Below are positions 15,972-21,680 of a DNA stretch of 21,680 nucleotides, piece after piece. The notes below the pieces were generated by a model. The model saw nothing but the letters and a program-made list of their open reading frames with translations, had not been told where the DNA came from and searched no databases. Position 1 is the stretch's first letter. Every line of letters begins with the position of its first letter. Origin of the DNA: Bacillota bacterium (lineage in GTDB: Bacteria; Bacillota; Clostridia; Lachnospirales; Lachnospiraceae); contig JAFADH010000005.1 of NCBI GenBank assembly GCA_023424995.1, positions 1-21,680 on the forward strand, written 5' to 3'. The translations under genes were made by a program, and so were the position numbers.

Positions 15972-16040
15972 AACCTACTATATCTTATGTATGATTTCTT
16001 ATATTGCGACATGAAATCATAAAATTAATTAAAAATAATA

Positions 16041-16107
16041 AAAAGGCTGTCAATATATAGGGATCTCTGCATTTGCATGTAGAGATAACGGATATAGGCA
16101 GCCTTTT
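16041..16107 (-). terminator. Long bipartite terminator hairpin after the kdpE-like gene
   Basis: Outer arms AAAAGGCTGT (16041-16050) and GCAGCCTTTT (16098-16107) pair, then, after a partly paired AT-rich middle, inner arms ATCTCTGCAT (16063-16072) and ATGTAGAGAT (16077-16086) close on a TTGC loop. Read on the minus strand it starts 32 bases after the response regulator stop and ends in a run TTTTTATTATTTTT, a good intrinsic terminator. The plus strand has a shorter TTTT. Confidence 0.8.
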
Positions 16108-16138
16108 GATATTTGAATTAAAGATATATTACACGGGA

Positions 16139-16834
16139 TCAATCCATAAACCGATAACCGACTCCGATCTCAGTGGTGATCAGGTGCGGATGGGAGGGGT
16201 CCTTCTCGATCTTACGCCTCAGACTGGTCATAAAGACACGGATGCTCTTGGCATCATCGTTTTCCCCATAACCCCATACCTCTTTGGATATCTGTCCATG
16301 AGTTACGACCTTGCCCCTGTTATTGATTAAGAGCAGTAATAATTTATATTCTATGGGCGTCAGATGGATCTCCGCCTCATCGATAAAGATTTTTCTTTTC
16401 TCCAGGTCCACAGTCAGATAATCAAAATGGAAGATATCTGTTACATGAGCGGTGGTTTCCTTCCCTATGAAGCGTTCCATGACCCGGATACGGGCAAGCA
16501 GCTCGCCCATGGCGAAAGGCTTGGTAACATAATCATTTGCTCCGGCATCCAGGGCGGTTATCTTATCTCTTTCCTGTTCTCTTGCGGATATGACCAGTAT
16601 GGGTATCTGCGAAACCTTACGGACCTCCCTGATAATCTGGATCCCGTCCTTATCCGGAAGACCCAGGTCCAGCAGAATGATATCGGGATTATCCGTGCAG
16701 AAGATAAGGATTCCGCCGTTACCGGTAGATGCGGCCGTCAGCTTGTAGCCTTTGGCTTTTAATGCCATGGACATAAAATTGACGATCTTCCTGTCATCCT
16801 CAATTAATAAAATATGAATCTCAGTGCCCAACAT
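16139..16834 (-). CDS. kdpE: KdpE-like OmpR-family response regulator
   Basis: A receiver plus winged-helix regulator of 231 residues from ATG 16834. The longer frame from GTG 16846 adds MRRD, but those codons are the ribosome site itself (GTGAGGAGGGAT), so it is unlikely; TTG at 16831 is another option. Receiver: acidic pair IEDD near residues 12-14, phospho-acceptor Asp56 in ILLDLGLPDKDG, VISAREQERDKI, and Lys in DYVTKPFAMGEL. DNA-binding domain: HLTPIEYKLLLLLINNRGKV, VWGYGENDDAKSIRVFMTSL, RRKIEKDP, TEIGVGYRF. These fit KdpE closely. It overlaps the kinase gene by 14 bases. In other bacteria KdpE activates potassium-uptake genes; no kdpFABC is present here, so its targets are unknown. Confidence 0.88.
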   Translation of the reverse strand: MLGTEIHILLIEDDRKIVNFMSMALKAKGYKLTAASTGNGGILIFCTDNPDIILLDLGLPDKDGIQIIREVRKVSQIPILVISAREQERDKITALDAGANDYVTKPFAMGELLARIRVMERFIGKETTAHVTDIFHFDYLTVDLEKRKIFIDEAEIHLTPIEYKLLLLLINNRGKVVTHGQISKEVWGYGENDDAKSIRVFMTSLRRKIEKDPSHPHLITTEIGVGYRFMD

Positions 16835-18296
16835 ATCCCTCCTCACATGGCAGCTCGATGCGGAAAATCGCTCCGCCGCCCTGCCTGTTATAAGCGCTTA
16901 TCTTTCCGCCGTGGGCTTCCACAATCGCCTTGCAGATGGAGAGTCCTAGCCCCATGCCCCTGCCGCTGTCCGAAGTATTGCGGGGAAGTGTAACAAACTC
17001 GTCAAATAAGGTATCCATAATGGCTTTATCGATGCCCGGACCATTATCCGATACCTCTATTATAACCAGCTTCCGGTCCTTGAAGGCTTTCAGCTCTATG
17101 CTGCTGCCCGAATATTTATATGCGTTATCCAGCAGATTGACCAATACCTGTACCATCAGGCGGCCGTCTGTCTCAACCAGGAGAATCTCATCAGGAACCG
17201 ATACCCTCAGACGCTTTGTATTACGAAACAGTGTGATCTGGCCGACAGCCTGGCTGATCAAGTCATCCACAGCTTCGAATTCCTTTTTTACATCCAGACG
17301 TCCTTCACTGATCCGGGTCATATCCAGAATATTCTGAACGGACCGGATCAATCTGGCAGCCTCTTCATTGATGTCGGAAGCAAGCCTCTTCAAGCTGGCA
17401 TCATCGAGAGTCTCATAGCTGTCAAGTATCAGGCTGCTGGCGCCCATGATACCTGTCAGAGGAGTCCGTATATCATGGGAGATACTTCTCAGCAGCACGC
17501 TTTTGGAACGTTCGCTCTCCATGGCCATCATAATTCCCGCCCGCTCATTATATATGAATTCCCGGTCAAGAACAAGTGCCATCTGATAGACTACCGTCTT
17601 GATCAGGATATCATTTTCCCGGGACAGGGGCAGCCTGGCGTCTGCTATGGAGAAGCTCCCTATCTGATTCATATGATTCATGATAGGGAGAGTATAGATA
17701 TCGGAACGGTTCTCGTAATACGAAGGAAAAGCGGAGGTAGTATATTTATTCTGCGCACAAGGTACCTTATCCCCGTTCAGGATAACGCTGCATTCATAAC
17801 CCGTGTATTCCTTAATATAATTCATGCCGTTATTCACGATGGCAGCGATACCGCTCAGATTAAGGAAGCTTTTGGACACGTCATATAATAACCGCATGGA
17901 CTGCTCGTTCTGCCTGGCCAGCTTCGTCTGATTCTGGAATTTAGAGGACAGGATTCCGGAGATCAGGGAAGTGATAAGATAAAAAGCAAGATAGGAGTAA
18001 TCCCTGGAACTGCTTATGGCAAAGGAATGAAGAGGCTCGGTGAAGAAAAAATTAAAAATCAGCACACTGATTATGGAAGCGATAAACCCATACAGATATC
18101 CCCTGGTAAGGACTGTGATAAGAAGGACTCCGATCAGGAACAGCATCAGGGCATTTTCCTTACCGATGTCCGCCCTGCTCATGGCAAAGGAGGAGACAGT
18201 CATCAGGGCGGTGATGGATACCAGCCAGAGGATGTTGGCAAGATGTGTTGTTATATTAAATTTTTTCCGGTGAATATCCGGTTTTAAAACAGTCAT
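16821..18296 (-). CDS. kdpD: KdpD-type sensor histidine kinase lacking the N-terminal KdpD/Usp domains
   Basis: A 491-residue membrane kinase from ATG 18296, with GGGAGG 5 bases upstream. Full KdpD is about 890-900 residues; this protein matches only its C-terminal half. Four membrane helices (DUF4118-like) span about residues 20-120, with FNFFFTEPLHSFAISSSRDY between the third and fourth. A GAF-like region follows, then HisKA with the phospho-acceptor His274 in RSISHDIRTPLTG, and the ATPase domain with LVNLLDNAYKYS, EVSDNGPGI and RGMGLGLSICKAIVEAHGG. The signal sensed is not known; potassium or turgor is the family's usual role. The N-terminal KdpD/Usp part, which takes part in regulation and nucleotide binding in E. 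coli, is absent. Truncated forms like this are known in Clostridia. Confidence 0.87.
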   Translation of the reverse strand: MTVLKPDIHRKKFNITTHLANILWLVSITALMTVSSFAMSRADIGKENALMLFLIGVLLITVLTRGYLYGFIASIISVLIFNFFFTEPLHSFAISSSRDYSYLAFYLITSLISGILSSKFQNQTKLARQNEQSMRLLYDVSKSFLNLSGIAAIVNNGMNYIKEYTGYECSVILNGDKVPCAQNKYTTSAFPSYYENRSDIYTLPIMNHMNQIGSFSIADARLPLSRENDILIKTVVYQMALVLDREFIYNERAGIMMAMESERSKSVLLRSISHDIRTPLTGIMGASSLILDSYETLDDASLKRLASDINEEAARLIRSVQNILDMTRISEGRLDVKKEFEAVDDLISQAVGQITLFRNTKRLRVSVPDEILLVETDGRLMVQVLVNLLDNAYKYSGSSIELKAFKDRKLVIIEVSDNGPGIDKAIMDTLFDEFVTLPRNTSDSGRGMGLGLSICKAIVEAHGGKISAYNRQGGGAIFRIELPCEEGYVGH

Positions 18297-18346
18297 AGGA
18301 ACCTCCCGCAGTTATCCAGCCATCGCTGTCTATAGTATTTATAATA

Positions 18347-18375
18347 ATTTTAGCTTTTATAAGAATAGGTGTCAA
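18347..18375 (-). promoter_or_regulatory. Sigma-A promoter for the kdpD/kdpE-like operon
   Basis: On the minus strand TTGACA (18375-18370), a 17-base spacer and TAAAAT (18352-18347) match consensus at 11 of 12 positions. The start of transcription would be about 40 bases before the kdpD-like ATG, close to the ribosome site. Confidence 0.75.
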
Positions 18376-18501
18376 TTATGATAATTCCGCACCTTTCCTC
18401 ATATACTGTTGTGAATTATACTTATGCCCGGATCTGCAGGCTTTTATAAGTATGCGGGCAGCATATCAGGAGCATGACGCAGCATGATGGGAGGTGCATG
18501 T

Positions 18502-20298
18502 ATGTTTATTCGGGATGCATTACGAACCTTAAGGTTTAAGCAGATTAAATGTGATCATAATCAATTGTATACGGTATGGGGAGAACAGCTGAACCCCGGA
18601 CAGGTCCTGGCAGAATATCCCAGACCTCAGATGAAACGGGACAATTATACGATTTTGAACGGTTATTGGAATTATTGTATCTCCCCGGATACCATAATGC
18701 CGGAACATTATGACGGAAGGATTCTGGTGCCGTTCTCGCCGGAAAGTGTGTTATCCGGTGTGAACAGGGGGCTTAAGCCCGGTGAGTTTCTATGGTATGA
18801 GCGTATTCTTGCCGTTGACAGGAAGCCCATGGGCAGACGGTGCCTTCTCCACTTTGGAGCGGTGGACCAGAGCTGTGAGGTCTATGTGAATCATCAGAAG
18901 GCGGGGGAACATGTGGGAGGGTATCTTCCGTTTACCATCGATATTACCGCCAGGCTGGACGAAGGTACGAACCTGCTGTCCCTGAAGGTGTGGGATGATA
19001 CTGAGACCTCTTACCACAGCAGGGGGAAGCAGAAGCTGAAACGGGGAGGATTGTTCTATACGGCACAGAGCGGTATCTGGCAGACCGTCTGGCTGGAATG
19101 GGTCCCGGAATTATATATCAAGTACATACGGATCACCCCTCAGGTAGATGCCGGTTCGGTGCGGCTTGAAATAAAAATAAATGATGATTTTAAAAGGGAG
19201 GGGGCACTGAATACCGTATTCCGGGTAATGGTCTATGACAGGAATAAGCTGCTTCAGACCGTAAACAGCCGTGTGCCGGTCATAACCATACCGATGCCGA
19301 AAGCCGTCCTCTGGAGTCCGGAAAATCCGTATCTTTATTCCATGGCTATTACTGCGGGCAGTGACCTGGTAGAAAGCTACTTCGCCATGCGAAAGATTGA
19401 GATTAAGACGGATGAGAAGCAGATATCCAGGATATATCTGAATAATAAACCGTATTTCCAGGCAGGGCTCCTGGACCAGGGCTATTGGCCGGACGGCTTA
19501 TATACCGCTCCCAGTGATGAAGCGATGATCTATGATATTATGAAGGCCAAGGAGCTGGGTTATAATATGCTGCGCAAGCACATCAAGATCGAACCTCTGA
19601 GATGGTATTACCATTGTGACCGGCTCGGCATGCTGGTCTGGCAGGATATGGTGAACGGCGGCGGTGAATACAACCTGTTCCTGGTGGGTAAGCTTCCGAC
19701 CCTTTTCCCATGCTTTGCAAATAAGGTAAAGGATAATCATTACGGGCTGCTTGCCAGAAAAGATGCAAAAGGCAGGGAGGAATGGACCAGGGAGTGTGAG
19801 GCCACGGTGCATCATCTCTATAATAGCCCGTCCATCGTTACCTGGGTGCCTTTCAATGAGGCCTGGGGCCAGTTTGATGCAAGGAAGGCCTATGAGAGGA
19901 TCCGGGAATTGGATGCCACAAGACTGGTGGATCACGCCAGCGGCTGGTTTGATCAGGGCTGCGGGGATTTTAAAAGCGATCATAATTATTTTCATACCCT
20001 GCGGGTCAGGAAGGAGAAGAGGCCCTATGTATTATCGGAGTTCGGCGGTTATGCCTGTCATATCCCGGAGCATACATTTTCAATTATGGTCTTCGGATAC
20101 CGGATTTTCTTCACGGCGGAGGCTCTGGATGACGCTTACCATAAGCTGATGGAGAAGGAGATAGGGAAGCTGGTGCAGAACGGCCTGAGTGCCTGCGTCT
20201 ATACCCAGCTGTCCGATGTGGAGGATGAGATCAACGGACTCATGACCTATGACAGAAAAATCTGCAAGGTCACGCCCATTAAGCCGCCGATGAACTAA
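18502..20298 (+). CDS. GH2-family beta-glycosidase (substrate uncertain)
   Basis: A 598-residue cytoplasmic enzyme. ATG 18502 has GGGAGGT at 18489-18495 six bases upstream, so the six extra codons from 18484 are unlikely. Domain order is typical of GH2: an N-terminal sugar-binding sandwich (residues about 55-185, with SEVYVNH-like CEVYVNHQKAGEHVGGYLPF), an Ig-like domain to about 285, and a TIM barrel. The barrel has GYNMLRKHIKIEPLRWYYHC, MLVWQDMVNGGG, the acid/base Glu453 in WVPFNEAWGQF and the nucleophile Glu513 in YVLSEFGGYAC. This compact form without extra C-terminal domains occurs among enzymes annotated as beta-galactosidase or beta-glucuronidase. An exo-mannosidase role is possible from the neighbourhood but is inference. 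The gene lies alone between the divergent kinase operon and an LTA-synthase gene. Confidence 0.88.
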   Translation: MFIRDALRTLRFKQIKCDHNQLYTVWGEQLNPGQVLAEYPRPQMKRDNYTILNGYWNYCISPDTIMPEHYDGRILVPFSPESVLSGVNRGLKPGEFLWYERILAVDRKPMGRRCLLHFGAVDQSCEVYVNHQKAGEHVGGYLPFTIDITARLDEGTNLLSLKVWDDTETSYHSRGKQKLKRGGLFYTAQSGIWQTVWLEWVPELYIKYIRITPQVDAGSVRLEIKINDDFKREGALNTVFRVMVYDRNKLLQTVNSRVPVITIPMPKAVLWSPENPYLYSMAITAGSDLVESYFAMRKIEIKTDEKQISRIYLNNKPYFQAGLLDQGYWPDGLYTAPSDEAMIYDIMKAKELGYNMLRKHIKIEPLRWYYHCDRLGMLVWQDMVNGGGEYNLFLVGKLPTLFPCFANKVKDNHYGLLARKDAKGREEWTRECEATVHHLYNSPSIVTWVPFNEAWGQFDARKAYERIRELDATRLVDHASGWFDQGCGDFKSDHNYFHTLRVRKEKRPYVLSEFGGYACHIPEHTFSIMVFGYRIFFTAEALDDAYHKLMEKEIGKLVQNGLSACVYTQLSDVEDEINGLMTYDRKICKVTPIKPPMN

Positions 20299-20301
20299 AT
20301 T

Positions 20302-20319
20302 ATTCTATAACAATAGAAT
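20302..20319 (+). promoter_or_regulatory. Inverted repeat ATTCTAT-AACA-ATAGAAT upstream of the LTA-synthase promoter
   Basis: A perfect 7-bp dyad with a 4-base loop, 4 bases after the GH2 stop codon and just before the -35 box. ATTCTATAA recurs at 20342-20350, overlapping the -10 box. It lacks a T-run, so an operator is as likely as a weak terminator. Confidence 0.35.
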
Positions 20320-20323
20320 CAGA

Positions 20324-20351
20324 TTGACAATTGCAAATGAAATTCTATAAT
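20324..20351 (+). promoter_or_regulatory. Near-consensus sigma-A promoter for the LTA-synthase-like gene
   Basis: TTGACA at 20324-20329 and TATAAT at 20346-20351 are both perfect, with a 16-base spacer. The likely start near 20358 leaves a leader of about 64 bases before ATG 20422; this leader contains a small stem GCGGA/TCCGC at 20361-20378. Confidence 0.85.
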
Positions 20352-20421
20352 AGAGGTTGTGCGGATATATTGCTCCGCCGGACCCAATATCAGAAGAAGG
20401 AAAGACTGACAGGTAATACAT

Positions 20422-21680
20422 ATGGAAAATCAAGTACATAACATAATATTAAATTTTAAAAGTAAAAAATTGATACCGGTCTGCTTATTGACGGTATATT
20501 TTGCATTCCTCATAACGGTATATGCAGGAACGGCGCCGTTTACTGCGGAAAAGATAATGACCTGCGCGGGCTTTTCCTTCCTGTGGCTGACGATGGCTTT
20601 TCTCTTCATTATCAGGCTGCCGCGTGTACATATCCTTCTGCATAAGTATATGGGACTGATCAACGGATTGGTTTTAATTCTTACTCCCCTGGCCTCCTTT
20701 TTTATGATAGAGATTATGGTGGGGAATTATAATCTGAAGATGTTCCGCAACTACAGCTTTTATAATATCATATGGTATGCCATCATATGCTACCTGATCT
20801 ATGCGCTGACCCGAAGCAGCAGGCTTACGGTAATGCTTGGGATAGTGCTGGTCTATCTTGCGGGACTGGCGAACTATCTGGTGTACCTGTTCCGGGGCAA
20901 TCCGATTCTGCCCAGCGATATACTTGCCTGGCAGACCGGAATGAGCGTGGCCTCCGGTTACCGGCTGAACGCCTCCATGGGGCTTATACTGGCAACCCTT
21001 TTGATGTTTGCCGTATACACCCTGGGACATAAGCTGGAGAAACCGGAGCGCAGGCCCTCCGTTATCAGCCGCCTGGCTGTGCTGGGAATCTATACGGCCT
21101 TTGCTGTCATGGTATTCCATGCTTTCTTTGATACGGATCTGGTCAAGTCAAAGATACGGGTGATCGATTTCTTTGCTCCGAAGTATACTTATATGGATTA
21201 TGGAACGGCCTTCGGATTTGTGGCCAATGTAAAGGCTATGGAGACGGATATTCCCCAGGGATATTCCTCTGAGAAGGTGAAGGAAGCCTTTCTTAGCCGG
21301 CAGCAGGAAGCGGACTCTTTGACCGGAACAGTTTCCGGGAATAAACCCAACATTATCGTCATCATGAGCGAAGCCTTCTCTGATCTTCGGCTGGTGGCGA
21401 ATTACCAGACGAATATGGACTATCTTCCCAATATCCGGGCCCTCTCGGAGAATACCGTGAAGGGCAGCTTATATACCTCGGTGTTCGGAGGGGCCACCAG
21501 CAATACGGAATATGAATTCCTGACCGGGAACAGCATGGCGGTATTACCCAGGAACAGCGTACCGTATCAGCAGTATATTACCGATCCTACGGATTCGCTG
21601 GTGTCTACCCTGAAGGCTCAGGGCTATTATAATATCGCAATTCATCCGTATAAACCCAGCGGATATAAAAGGGATCTGGT
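20422..21680 (+). CDS. LTA-synthase-family (sulfatase-fold) membrane phosphoglycerol transferase, 3' partial
   Basis: The frame is open from ATG 20422 to the window edge, giving the first 419 residues. Four or five hydrophobic segments span residues about 15-240 (CLLTVYFAFLITVYAG, GFSFLWLTMAFLFIIRL, MLGIVLVYLAGLANYL), followed by an extracellular enzyme domain. The domain opens with NIIVIMSEAFSDLRL, in which Glu317 is the metal-binding residue, and SVFGGATSNTEYEFLTGN, in which Thr359 is the likely catalytic nucleophile that carries glycerol phosphate in LtaS. Such proteins build polyglycerolphosphate or modify surface glycans. The C-terminal third with the remaining metal ligands lies outside the window. 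It has its own promoter, so it is not bound to the GH2 gene. Confidence 0.88.
   Translation, partial: MENQVHNIILNFKSKKLIPVCLLTVYFAFLITVYAGTAPFTAEKIMTCAGFSFLWLTMAFLFIIRLPRVHILLHKYMGLINGLVLILTPLASFFMIEIMVGNYNLKMFRNYSFYNIIWYAIICYLIYALTRSSRLTVMLGIVLVYLAGLANYLVYLFRGNPILPSDILAWQTGMSVASGYRLNASMGLILATLLMFAVYTLGHKLEKPERRPSVISRLAVLGIYTAFAVMVFHAFFDTDLVKSKIRVIDFFAPKYTYMDYGTAFGFVANVKAMETDIPQGYSSEKVKEAFLSRQQEADSLTGTVSGNKPNIIVIMSEAFSDLRLVANYQTNMDYLPNIRALSENTVKGSLYTSVFGGATSNTEYEFLTGNSMAVLPRNSVPYQQYITDPTDSLVSTLKAQGYYNIAIHPYKPSGYKRDL

Noticed and set aside
16364..16762. 132-codon plus-strand frame opposite the response regulator
   Set aside because: It is a shadow of the kdpE-like gene, which has complete receiver and DNA-binding motifs.
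18419..18462. ACTTAT/ATAAGT and GCCCG/CGGGC arms as a hairpin before GH2
   Set aside because: The arms are interleaved rather than nested, so they do not form one stem, and no promoter could be fitted with confidence.

Overview
The window looks like chromosomal DNA of a Gram-positive, gut- or plant-associated Clostridia member, most likely Lachnospiraceae. The reasons are strong AGGAGG-type ribosome sites, GTG and TTG starts, CUT1 sugar transporters without their own ATPase, lipoprotein sugar-binding proteins, a KdpD/KdpE-type two-component pair and an LTA-synthase-like protein. No tRNA, rRNA, CRISPR array, insertion sequence or prophage gene was seen.

Region 1 (1-10429, all +) is a carbohydrate-uptake cluster with an unusual middle. 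It holds the C-terminus of one solute-binding protein, a first permease pair, a secreted NHL-propeller/TPR protein with a C-terminal membrane anchor, a YIP1-like five-helix membrane protein, an 858-residue membrane-anchored DUF5696-like protein that resembles a glycosidase barrel, a second permease pair, and a complete lipoprotein solute-binding protein. Most junctions are tight: two genes abut almost exactly and two overlap by 8 bases. The middle trio is the best candidate for an undescribed envelope system.

Region 2 (10430-14500, +) is a beta-mannan module. A surface lipoprotein with CBM35-like and GH26 mannanase domains would cut mannan outside. The transporters upstream could import the oligosaccharides. 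A cytoplasmic GH113 mannanase/mannosidase and a GH130 mannooligosaccharide phosphorylase would finish the job, yielding mannose 1-phosphate. The link between transporters and enzymes is inferred from position.

Region 3 (14582-16020) has a cytochrome-b5-like protein (+) facing two paralogous Cys/Gly-rich small proteins (-). The facing genes share one perfect hairpin that touches both stop codons.

Region 4 (16021-18400, -) is a KdpD/KdpE-type pair whose kinase lacks the N-terminal KdpD/Usp half. It has a good sigma-A promoter and a long terminator hairpin, and no kdpFABC is present. Region 5 (18484 to the end, +) holds a GH2 glycosidase and, from its own near-consensus promoter, an LTA-synthase-family protein cut by the window edge.
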